From Dehalobacterium formicoaceticum (GTDB taxonomy: Bacteria > Bacillota > Dehalobacteriia > Dehalobacteriales > Dehalobacteriaceae), in assembly GCF_002224645.1 (NCBI RefSeq), contig NZ_CP022121.1, positions 124,001 to 188,000 on the forward strand: 64,000 nucleotides of DNA, given 5' to 3'. Positions 33,853 to 40,314 of the stretch are shown one piece after another (position 1 is the first letter of the stretch; each line of letters begins with the position of its first letter). Under the pieces are notes generated by a model. The model did not search any database and was not told the origin of the DNA. It saw nothing but the letters and a program-made list of their open reading frames with translations. A program made the position numbers and the translations under genes.

Positions 33853-34020
33853 GTGGCAGACTACAAAAAAATGTATGATTCGCTGTTTAACGATGTGACA
33901 GATGCCATTTCGCTGCTTCAGCGTGCGCAGCAAAAGACGGAGGAGCTTTTCATCTCCGGCAATGACGGCGTTATTGTGGAGCTCAAAAGAGATTCCGAGC
34001 CTGACGGCAGCGATAAATAG
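33853..34020 (+). CDS. Small conserved-looking protein, phage/element type
   Basis: 55 residues, GTG start with GGAGG eight bases upstream: ADYKKMYDSLFNDVTDAISL then LQRAQQKTEELFISGND. It resembles short helical proteins often seen in phages and conjugative elements of Clostridia; function unknown. Rightward in the leftward operon, with its own promoter and a strong terminator 22 bases after the stop. Confidence 0.72.
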   Translation: MADYKKMYDSLFNDVTDAISLLQRAQQKTEELFISGNDGVIVELKRDSEPDGSDK

Positions 34021-34041
34021 CGAAATTCGTTTACAAACAGC

Positions 34042-34073
34042 AAGGAGAGCGGTTCTGCCGCTCTCCTTGTTTT
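34042..34073 (+). terminator. Terminator of the 55-residue gene
   Basis: Perfect 11-bp inverted repeat AAGGAGAGCGG (34042-34052) / CCGCTCTCCTT (34058-34068) followed by GTTTTG. Confidence 0.85.
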
Positions 34074-34101
34074 GCTGCCACAAACGCCTTTTGGGGGAAA
34101 T

Positions 34102-34135
34102 AAAAAAGCGCACCATGGGTTCATTCACAGTGCGC
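34102..34135 (-). terminator. Terminator-like hairpin at the end of the 34121 gene
   Basis: Leftward: GCGCAC (34135-34130), loop, GTGCGC (34113-34108), then TTTTTT. It overlaps the last codons of the 34121-34543 gene and would end that transcript. Confidence 0.7.
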
Positions 34136-34543
34136 CTTGGAGCATAATTCCGATTGGTTTTTCAGCTCGCTCATCCTGACGGGGTCTATATAGTGGGTGG
34201 CATAGGCTTTTTCAATGTCCTCGCCGCCGCTTTTGGAAAACCGGAGCTTCTTTGCGTGAGGGCGGTTTTTCAGTCCCCACTGCTTATAAAAGGTCCACGA
34301 AGCCTTGAGATTGTTTTTCGCGGCATAGCTTCGGATTTCCCGCATGATAAGGGACAGTTTGGAGAGGTTCACTTTGCAGACACGCTCCAAATAATCCACC
34401 TTGCCGAAGCGCCACTGCTCATAATCCTCTTTGGATAGGATGTCTAAATCCATCAGCACCTGCACGGGGACAGCTATGCCGCTCTTTTGCAGCTGCTGAT
34501 ACATGGAGTTATGGATTTTCCCTTTCATATCATTGCTGTTCAC
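34121..34543 (-). CDS. Conserved-looking element protein of unknown function
   Basis: 140 residues, GTG start with GGAGG seven bases upstream. Helical, basic: VLMDLDILSKEDYEQWRFGK, VNLSKLSLIMREIRSYAAKN, LKASWTFYKQWG. Similar uncharacterised proteins occur in mobile elements of gut and soil Clostridia (memory of the pattern, not searched). Between the AbiEii gene and the small rightward ORF; possibly DNA-binding. Confidence 0.72.
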   Translation of the reverse strand: MNSNDMKGKIHNSMYQQLQKSGIAVPVQVLMDLDILSKEDYEQWRFGKVDYLERVCKVNLSKLSLIMREIRSYAAKNNLKASWTFYKQWGLKNRPHAKKLRFSKSGGEDIEKAYATHYIDPVRMSELKNQSELCSKAHCE

Positions 34544-34561
34544 CGCATCACCTCCTGCGCA

Positions 34562-35569
34562 TTACAGCATTTTCTGCTGGGTTTGCCCACCGGGAGCCTG
34601 CGTCCTTTCAAGCCCCTCATCCAACTGGAGCAGGGTTTGATTCAAGGCTGCCATGCTTTCGGATAACCGTACCGGTGAAAGAATATCCCGCTGCGAAAAC
34701 ACATAAATCTTCTGCATTTTTGAAAAGGCCGCCGCCAGCTCGTCATCTGTGCCAACCGCATCAAACAGTGTGAATTCGGAAAACGGCTTTTCCGACAGAT
34801 CACTTCCGATCCGCTCCCTTTCTTCTTTCCGCTTATAGGCGAGCATGGCTGTGAGCTCTTCCGGCGCTGAGAGCAGGGTGCGGATTCTTTCCTGTTCCAT
34901 CATGATGGAAAGATCATAAAGGTGCTTTGCGGTATCAAACAGCATCCGCCGCTGGTAATAAAACTCCGCAGCCAGTATTTTATCCGCGAAGATCCGTTCC
35001 AGTTTGATGGTCTGCACAGAAAAGGGCTTTACGCCATAAGCCGATTCGAGAATTTGCCGCTGCTCACCGGTTGCCTCCGAATAAAGCAGCGGTGAAACTT
35101 CAAGGGCTTCCACCGGTTCACTGATGGTGAAGGAGGTTGCTTCCACTTTGACATAGCCAAAACGCTGCAGTGAGTCAGCGGAATCCACCGCAGTCACAGG
35201 TACATATTCATATACGCTGGTGATGCTGCCCCTCTGATTGCTTTCTCTGGCTTTATCGGTTGTCCTTGAAAGAGTATGATAGCCGTTTGCCGATGTTTCC
35301 AGCCGCTTTTTTCCCTGACTTTTTGAACAGTCTTGAACCGCAACCGTCAGATCAATATCTTCCGAAAAGCGTTTCATGCGGCCGATGGATTTATACAGGG
35401 CGGTTCCGCCTTTGAAGTATGCGGGAAGGAAATTCTGCTTTTCGGACAGTTCCCATAACAGCAGCGTCAGATAATAATCCTTTTCGACAATGTCACTTCG
35501 GATGCCTGTTCTGCGGCTGACGTCCGAGAGCAGGGCTTCAAATGCGTCTTTATCCTGATGTAAGTTCAT
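34562..35569 (-). CDS. AbiEii-type nucleotidyltransferase toxin
   Basis: 335 residues with the AbiEii motif GGTALYKSIGRMKRFSEDIDL (in pieces: FKGGTALYKSI and RFSEDIDLTV), the catalytic nucleotidyltransferase signature. AbiEii is the toxin of the AbiE system; homologues such as MenT transfer nucleotides to tRNA acceptor stems. It overlaps the AbiEi gene by 20 bases, so both are made from one mRNA. C-terminus PGGQTQQKML. Confidence 0.9.
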   Translation of the reverse strand: MNLHQDKDAFEALLSDVSRRTGIRSDIVEKDYYLTLLLWELSEKQNFLPAYFKGGTALYKSIGRMKRFSEDIDLTVAVQDCSKSQGKKRLETSANGYHTLSRTTDKARESNQRGSITSVYEYVPVTAVDSADSLQRFGYVKVEATSFTISEPVEALEVSPLLYSEATGEQRQILESAYGVKPFSVQTIKLERIFADKILAAEFYYQRRMLFDTAKHLYDLSIMMEQERIRTLLSAPEELTAMLAYKRKEERERIGSDLSEKPFSEFTLFDAVGTDDELAAAFSKMQKIYVFSQRDILSPVRLSESMAALNQTLLQLDEGLERTQAPGGQTQQKML

Positions 35570-36218
35570 CGTTCACCTCCATGAGTAAGTCAATAAGGGG
35601 CAGGATCACCTTTGCCGGGTAATGTTTACGTGCGGTAAACAGCAGGGCAAGACCGTCAAGCTCCTGTTGCTTTGCGTAGCCTGCCAGCAGCAGCTCCGGC
35701 CTCTGTGCATCTATGTGCGCATCGGCAAGCGCCATTGTCAAATCGATGAACTGGAGATATTTCCAGTTGTCCTCCGTTACCGGCACAGCAGGCTTCTTGA
35801 GTTTAATATGGCAATCCTTCGGCAGCTTTGCACCATAGCGGTTTGTGGTGATTTCCATGTCGCGGGGAATCAAGGTAGTCAGTCCCAGCTTATTCATCAG
35901 GAATGCGCCCGATTCGTATCCGATTTTTACACCGCCTTGCTCCGTCAGGGTTTTCTTCATCACCTGTTCCGTGCTGGGCGTAACCCTCCCGAACACGGTC
36001 TGCTTCACCTGGCAATAGATACCTTTTTGCAGCCTTTCGATTTCGCCCTTGTCCGCCATCCGCTTCAGCTTCACATTGGTCAGGGCCTTGGCCTGCTCAT
36101 AGGGCAAGTCAAAGGTTCCCGCCAGCTGTGCCGCTATATTTTCTGTTTGGATGGCTGCTTCGTAGGGAATATTTTTAACGGTTTCTGCAATGTGTTCTCC
36201 ATATCCAATCTGCTCCAA
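35550..36218 (-). CDS. AbiEi-type antitoxin / transcriptional repressor
   Basis: About 222 residues. A TTG start at 36218 is preferred: GGGAGG lies eight bases upstream, and longer versions would run through the operator palindrome. N-terminal winged helix (FDLPYEQAKALTNVKLKRMADKG in part, EIERLQKGIYCQVKQ) followed by the AbiEi C-terminal domain (VKIGYESGAFLMNKLGLTT). AbiEi proteins of this type bind inverted repeats at their own promoter. Pairs with the toxin 34562-35569 as a type IV toxin-antitoxin and abortive infection system that may also stabilise the element. Confidence 0.85.
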   Translation of the reverse strand: MEQIGYGEHIAETVKNIPYEAAIQTENIAAQLAGTFDLPYEQAKALTNVKLKRMADKGEIERLQKGIYCQVKQTVFGRVTPSTEQVMKKTLTEQGGVKIGYESGAFLMNKLGLTTLIPRDMEITTNRYGAKLPKDCHIKLKKPAVPVTEDNWKYLQFIDLTMALADAHIDAQRPELLLAGYAKQQELDGLALLFTARKHYPAKVILPLIDLLMEVNDELTSG

Positions 36219-36237
36219 GTGTTTCACCTCCCGGTCG

Positions 36238-36291
36238 AGTGATATTATATGGCTTGTTTTCATTTGTTATATTTGCCACTATAATATCACT
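36238..36291 (-). promoter_or_regulatory. AbiE promoter region with palindromic operator
   Basis: Perfect 12-bp inverted repeat AGTGATATTATA (36238-36249) and TATAATATCACT (36280-36291), 30 bases apart. Leftward the proximal arm contains TATAAT, a possible -10. Fits AbiEi autorepression. Confidence 0.7.
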
Positions 36292-36322
36292 TTATGCACC
36301 GGAAGTCAATCTGTCCCTGCTT

Positions 36323-36367
36323 ACATACCAAGTATCGTCCAGTCAATACTTGCATAAGGACAGTGGA
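36323..36367 (+). repeat. Short copy of the cargo-island leader repeat (hairpin module)
   Basis: Sequence with arms CAAGTAT (36329-36335) and ATACTTG (36346-36352) around a loop containing GTCCAG, followed by CATAAGGACAGTG. It corresponds to the first part of the longer repeats at 37941 and 38625, where the arms are CAAGAATA / TATTCTTG; both arms changed together. It lies about 210 bases before the AraC-type gene. The rest of 36368-36573 is AT-rich with nothing else recognised. Confidence 0.7.
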
Positions 36368-36573
36368 AATTTGCGGCAACATATGGTACGATAACTTTTA
36401 ACAAGTATTTGAATTGCTAATTATTTATAATCTGTACAGTAATTAAAGGCATCCGTAAACTCCTGCTGCAGCCAAATTACGGAGATTATCGGCAAGCACT
36501 TTATCTCATATGTGCAACTTATATCAGGTAATTGTCTGTGAGAATTGATATACTGGAGAAAGGAGTGAAGCAA

Positions 36574-36915
36574 ATGTCTGTTCAAACAATAGAAACAATG
36601 GCAAAGTGGGTAGAAAATAACATAACAGAAAGCCCAAGCCTGCAAGATATGTCATCATATGTTGGTTATTCACCGTATTACTGCTCTACAAAGTTTCGGG
36701 AGCACATGGGTATGACATATAAACAATTTCTTGCCCAATGTAAATTAAAAGCTGCTGCTAATGATCTTTGCATAACCAATGACAGAATAACCGATATTGC
36801 TTTTCGATATGGGTACTCGTCATCTGAAGCGTTTGCAAGAGCTTTTTCACAAGCGTTTCAATGCTCGCCACGCCAATATCGGAAAACTTCCGGTGTTTCT
36901 CTTAGCTCACCTTAG
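36574..36915 (+). CDS. AraC-family DNA-binding protein (DNA-binding domain only)
   Basis: About 113 residues from ATG 36574 (AGGAG upstream). Two HTH motifs of the AraC/XylS type: SLQDMSSYVGYSPYYCSTKF and DIAFRYGYSSSEAFARAFSQ, ending in FQCSPRQYRK. There is no effector-binding domain, as in the MarA/SoxS group. First gene of a rightward AT-rich cargo cluster. It may act on the repeated leader elements of this cluster (inference). Confidence 0.88.
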   Translation: MSVQTIETMAKWVENNITESPSLQDMSSYVGYSPYYCSTKFREHMGMTYKQFLAQCKLKAAANDLCITNDRITDIAFRYGYSSSEAFARAFSQAFQCSPRQYRKTSGVSLSSP

Positions 36916-36964
36916 TCTATAGGGCGTATTGCTCCCTCCGAATTTGTAAATGCGAGGAGATAAA

Positions 36965-37840
36965 ATGTCTGACAAGTTTGGAAGAAATGATCTCTGCTGG
37001 TGTGGCAGCGGTCGAAAATATAAGAAATGTCATGGCCCTATTGATGAGCAAATTGAAATCTACCGCTTAAAGGGATATGAAGTGCCTTATCGAAAATTGC
37101 TTAAAACAAAACAACAGATTGAAGGTATTCGGGAAAGCGGCAAACGAAACATCGCTTTACTGGATTTCATTGCAAATTATGCGGTTGATGGAATCACCAC
37201 GGAAGAGCTTGACCGGCTTATCTTCGAAAAAACCAAGGAACTGGGAGGCGTTCCAGCAACACTCAATTTTGACGGATACCCTAAGAGCGTGTGTATCTCA
37301 ATTAATGATGTTGTATGTCATGGTATCCCCTCTGATCGTATATTCCTGCGAAACGGCGATATTGTAAATATTGATGTGTCTACAATTTATAACGGATTTT
37401 TTTCAGATTCTTCACGCATGTTTTGCATTGGTGCTGTTTCCGCTGAGAAACAAAAACTGGTTGATGTTGCGAAAGAGTGTGTGGAGCTGGGCATTGAACA
37501 GGTAAAACCGTGGGGATTTCTTGGTGATGTTGGGCAAGCTGTTCAAGACCATGCAAGGGAAAATGGATATTCTGTCGTTCGAGAAATCGGAGGCCACGGT
37601 ATTGGTCTACAATTTCATGAAGATCCTTGGGTCGGTTATGTGACAAAGCAAGGAACAGGAATGCTCTTAGTCCCAGGACTTGTTTTTACTGTAGAGCCTA
37701 TGATAAATATGGGAAAATCCAATATAGTAACAGATAAATGCGATAATTGGACTATTCGCACTGCTGATGGGAAGCCTTCTGCGCAATGGGAAAAACAGGT
37801 GTTAGTAACCGAAACTGGTTATGAGGTGTTGGCATATTAA
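36965..37840 (+). CDS. Type I methionine aminopeptidase with N-terminal SEC-C zinc motif
   Basis: About 291 residues from ATG 36965 (GAGGAG five bases upstream). N-terminal SEC-C motif GRNDLCWCGSGRKYKKCHG, then the pita-bread fold: metal ligands in GDIVNIDVS, FSDSSRMF, GGHGIGLQFHE and FTVEPMIN. Removes the initiator Met from nascent proteins. SEC-C-tagged MetAPs are known as an extra isoform beside the housekeeping Map. Follows the AraC gene by 49 bases; why it is on a mobile element is unclear, perhaps as an inhibitor-resistant copy. Confidence 0.93.
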   Translation: MSDKFGRNDLCWCGSGRKYKKCHGPIDEQIEIYRLKGYEVPYRKLLKTKQQIEGIRESGKRNIALLDFIANYAVDGITTEELDRLIFEKTKELGGVPATLNFDGYPKSVCISINDVVCHGIPSDRIFLRNGDIVNIDVSTIYNGFFSDSSRMFCIGAVSAEKQKLVDVAKECVELGIEQVKPWGFLGDVGQAVQDHARENGYSVVREIGGHGIGLQFHEDPWVGYVTKQGTGMLLVPGLVFTVEPMINMGKSNIVTDKCDNWTIRTADGKPSAQWEKQVLVTETGYEVLAY

Positions 37841-37940
37841 TGAACAGTTAGGAATAACCAGAATTTCTTATTATGAGCATAATGAAAACCTAAATGAGCA
37901 GACCCAGCTCCTTGCAGAACTGGACCTACTCATTATTACT

Positions 37941-38142
37941 ACATGCCAAGAATAGTCCAGAGTATCCTTGCATAAGGGTGGTGAACGGACTTTTTTCATA
38001 GTATCTGTGTCCTTTCCATTGTTCATATTTGTTTGATTGAAAGTTCCGATTTACTATGGTAAACTCACTTTATATATCTACCGTGTAAAACTTTTGTGAA
38101 ACGGTAGCATGGGAAATTAACGCTCGGTGAGCAAGTTTATAT
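37941..38142 (+). repeat. Long leader repeat, copy 1 (upstream of the ABM-like gene)
   Basis: About 202 bases highly similar to 38625-38829. Order of elements: hairpin CAAGAATA-N8-TATCCTTG, a conserved AT-rich stretch, palindrome TTTACTATGGTAAA overlapping a possible -35 (TTTACT, 17-base spacer, TATATC), then a hairpin CTACCGT / ACGGTAG. It ends about 20 bases before the ATG. Stretch 37841-37940 before it holds an imperfect hairpin (AATGAG...CTCATT). Confidence 0.85.
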
Positions 38143-38164
38143 AATGTGCGAGGTGGTGCAATAA

Positions 38165-38512
38165 ATGTTTAATGAAATTTGTATCTATGAGGCAAAGATT
38201 GAAAAGCAAGAGGAAATTGAGCAACTTATGAAAGAGGTTGCCGCCTTTTATATGGAGCAGGATGGTGTTATTGAAGTTAGATATATCAAACGCACCCACC
38301 GCCAAACAGATTTTAATGCCGTTAAAGAAGGGGCATTGCCTGTTCGCCTCACACGCAATGTAGGCAAAGTCACTTATGTTTTACATTGGACTGTTAGAGA
38401 TGAAGAAACTCACGCAAGGGTGTCAAAGTTAGGGTTAGAGCATTTTTACAAGCGGTGGAACAGATGCTTAACCACTATGCCAAAAATTATTTTGGGTGAA
38501 AACATTGTGTAA
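38165..38512 (+). CDS. ABM-like (dimeric alpha-beta barrel) small protein
   Basis: 115 residues. FNEICIYEAKIEKQEEIEQL, VAAFYMEQDGVIEVRYIKRT and YVLHWTVRDEETHARVSKLG resemble antibiotic biosynthesis monooxygenase/ferredoxin-like barrels, small homodimers that oxidise or bind small molecules or haem. No catalytic residues can be assigned. It follows leader repeat copy 1 with GAGGTGGTG before the ATG, and is ended by a terminator at 38582. Confidence 0.65.
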   Translation: MFNEICIYEAKIEKQEEIEQLMKEVAAFYMEQDGVIEVRYIKRTHRQTDFNAVKEGALPVRLTRNVGKVTYVLHWTVRDEETHARVSKLGLEHFYKRWNRCLTTMPKIILGENIV

Positions 38513-38581
38513 GGGTATGAGCACACCCTCTGTTAGTGTTTAACTTCACCTACACAATAAAATCTGACTTATCACGAAATT

Positions 38582-38620
38582 GAGCCGTTGCATCTAACTT
38601 GACGCGACGGCTCTTGCTTT
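38582..38620 (+). terminator. Terminator after the ABM-like gene
   Basis: GAGCCGT (38582-38588) and ACGGCTC (38607-38613), extended by TGC/GCG, followed by TTGCTTT. It sits just before leader repeat copy 2, so each gene of the island is an independent unit. Confidence 0.7.
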
Positions 38621-38624
38621 GTCT

Positions 38625-38829
38625 ACATGCCAAGAATAGTCCAGAGTATTCTTGCATAAAGACAGTGAACGTATTTTTTCTTTCATAGTAACTGTGTCCT
38701 TACTATTGTTCATATTTGTTTGATTGAAAGATCCGCTTTACTATGGTAAACTTACTTTATATATCTATCGTGCAAAACTTTTGTGAAACGGTAGCACGAG
38801 AAATTAACGCTCAGTAAGCAAATTTATAT
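38625..38829 (+). repeat. Long leader repeat, copy 2 (upstream of the helical-repeat gene)
   Basis: About 205 bases, second copy of the 37941-38142 element. First hairpin arms are perfect here (CAAGAATA / TATTCTTG). The TTTACTATGGTAAA palindrome and TTTACT-17-TATATC promoter-like pair are kept; the last hairpin is CTATCGT / ACGGTAG, a T-G wobble version of copy 1. Confidence 0.85.
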
Positions 38830-38847
38830 TAGCTTTGAGGTGATATT

Positions 38848-39294
38848 GTGCATAACATTCAAGACTTGGTTTATGGGTTATCGAATAATGATGATAAAAA
38901 GGCTTATGAATGTTTAAAGCAACTGAAAAGTGAAAGCAGTCAGTCCGATGCCGTGTACCCTTTTTTTGACATATTTGCAGATATGCTCGATGATGAAAAT
39001 TCTTATGTCAGAACAAGAGGCATTGTTTTGATTGCTGTTAATGCACAATGGGATAGCGACTATAAAATAGATGAAATTATCGATAAATATCTAAAGCATA
39101 TTACAGACGATAAGCCGATTACTGCACGGCAATGCATTAAGGTGCTACCTGTTATAGCAAAATACAAGCCAGATTTAAGGCAGGATATATTGAATGCACT
39201 GCATCGTGCTAATCCGACAAGATACAAGGAAAGTATGCAATCGCTGGTAGTAAAAGATATTCAAAAATGCTTAAACGATATTGAAAAGCTATAA
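38848..39294 (+). CDS. HEAT-like helical-repeat protein
   Basis: 148 residues, GTG start with GAGG upstream. Helical pairs such as VYGLSNNDDKKAYECLKQL, FADMLDDENSYVRTRGIVLI and PITARQCIKVLPVIAKYKPD suggest HEAT-type repeats, as in small proteins annotated SufBC-like. Function unknown. Preceded by leader repeat copy 2 and ended by a strong terminator. Confidence 0.7.
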   Translation: MHNIQDLVYGLSNNDDKKAYECLKQLKSESSQSDAVYPFFDIFADMLDDENSYVRTRGIVLIAVNAQWDSDYKIDEIIDKYLKHITDDKPITARQCIKVLPVIAKYKPDLRQDILNALHRANPTRYKESMQSLVVKDIQKCLNDIEKL

Positions 39295-39363
39295 CCAAGC
39301 AAAATGAGCATTCACTTGATATGAGGCCTTTGCTTCCTACTAAAGCTAAATTCGATTACTAAT

Positions 39364-39415
39364 GAACAAGGTGTGACCCTGCCATATATGGCTTGGTCGC
39401 ACCTTGTTCATTTCC
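39364..39415 (+). terminator. Terminator closing the rightward cargo island
   Basis: 15-bp inverted repeat with one mismatch: GAACAAGGTGTGACC (39364-39378) / GGTCGCACCTTGTTC (39395-39409) followed by ATTTCC. Its outer arms GAACAAGG/CCTTGTTC recur in the hairpin at 39782. Confidence 0.8.
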
Positions 39416-39419
39416 ACCG

Positions 39420-39758
39420 TCATAATCCGAGTATAGTCCAGATATAGGTCGGTGCCGTCAGAGTGAACACCAAACAGGCAAACAAAATCGCTGGCGCGGC
39501 CCACTCAAATTGTCCGTGCTTTCGATAGTCGAAGTACGCCGTCCCCAATTTTGCGAAGAAAAACACCGCCAGAATCAGGTCGATTGCCGGGAATACCACC
39601 TTGTTGACCACGGTTTTAATCTGCCCAGAGGCGTCGTTCCACGTTCCCTCAATTGCCCCGGCCACATCGCCGTTTGCCGCAAACGCGGTTGTGCAAAACA
39701 GCAGGCTTATCATCAGGACAAGCGAGAGCGCCAGCACTATTTTTTTGTATTTTTTCAT
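39420..39758 (-). CDS. DUF3852/Maff2-type pilin-like membrane protein (VirB2-like)
   Basis: 112 residues from ATG 39758 (AGGTGG five bases upstream). Signal peptide KIVLALSLVLMISLLFC...TAFA-ANGD with a likely cleavage after AFA, then two hydrophobic helices (VFPAIDLILAVFFFAKLG and PAILFACLVFTLTAPTYI). Size and topology resemble VirB2/TrbC pilins, and DUF3852-type proteins recur in conjugative elements of Clostridia. Probably a structural subunit of the conjugation channel. Last gene of the leftward operon starting at 42627. Confidence 0.82.
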   Translation of the reverse strand: MKKYKKIVLALSLVLMISLLFCTTAFAANGDVAGAIEGTWNDASGQIKTVVNKVVFPAIDLILAVFFFAKLGTAYFDYRKHGQFEWAAPAILFACLVFTLTAPTYIWTILGL

Positions 39759-39781
39759 AAAGACCACCTTTCCGAAATGAG

Positions 39782-39819
39782 GAACAAGGCCGCAGAGTTC
39801 ACCCCCTGCGGCCTTGTTC
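39782..39819 (+). terminator. Strong inverted repeat between the DUF3852 and ART-like genes
   Basis: Perfect 14-bp inverted repeat GAACAAGGCCGCAG (39782-39795) / CTGCGGCCTTGTTC (39806-39819). T-run TTTTT is on the rightward side although both flanking genes run leftward, so it may be an RNA processing or stability element. Confidence 0.65.
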
Positions 39820-39830
39820 TTTTTCTGCTT

Positions 39831-40301
39831 TTATAGCTGCATGGTCATGTCCATGCCGGGAGCCTGTTCCTCCATAAGAGGGGCAACCGCAAGCACCTGG
39901 GGGTTCCGGTAAAACTTCAGGTCGCCCCGGAACCCTTTTTTCAGCGCACTGAATTCCTCCGCTTGTGCAAGGAGCTCAGCGGAACATCCGGGCGGCAGCT
40001 CCTGATTCCAGCGCACCCAATCGCCGTTCTGATAGCGCGGTTCCAGCTGAAGGATGACATAGTCCTCCGGTACAAAAGCAGGGTATTTTCGCAGCTGCCC
40101 CTGGGTGTCCACGTAAGGATGCCCCTCCTTCATGACGGTCATTTCCATAAGCCGCAGGGTATCCGCAAGAGAGGTGCAGAACCAGCATTCCCGATCTCCG
40201 AACCGCCGGATGCGGCCATCCTGCAGGATTGCATCCAGCCGCTCTTTTTTCGTGTAGTGGTACAGGCTGCCCTTTGGAGCCTCAATCCGTTCATATGCCA
40301 T
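39831..40301 (-). CDS. Putative ADP-ribosyltransferase-fold protein
   Basis: 156 residues from ATG 40301 (GGGAGG seven bases upstream). The start APKGSLYHYTKKERLDAILQ, then GRIRRFGDRECWFCTSLADTL, is like the N-terminal His-Tyr half of ART-fold proteins (DUF952, DarT or KptA type). A catalytic Glu is not securely placed. Such proteins modify DNA, RNA or protein, so it could act on a host target. It ends EEQAPGMDMTMQL, one of the strongest examples of the shared tail, which makes it a candidate for transfer to the recipient. Assignment is tentative. Confidence 0.6.
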   Translation of the reverse strand: MAYERIEAPKGSLYHYTKKERLDAILQDGRIRRFGDRECWFCTSLADTLRLMEMTVMKEGHPYVDTQGQLRKYPAFVPEDYVILQLEPRYQNGDWVRWNQELPPGCSAELLAQAEEFSALKKGFRGDLKFYRNPQVLAVAPLMEEQAPGMDMTMQL

Positions 40302-40314
40302 CTTCGTCCCTCCC

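Noticed and set aside
39420-39450. Fourth copy of the GTCCAG hairpin of the cargo leader repeat
   Set aside because: Only AGTATAGTCCAG matches, and it lies in the end of the DUF3852-type coding sequence without matching arms.
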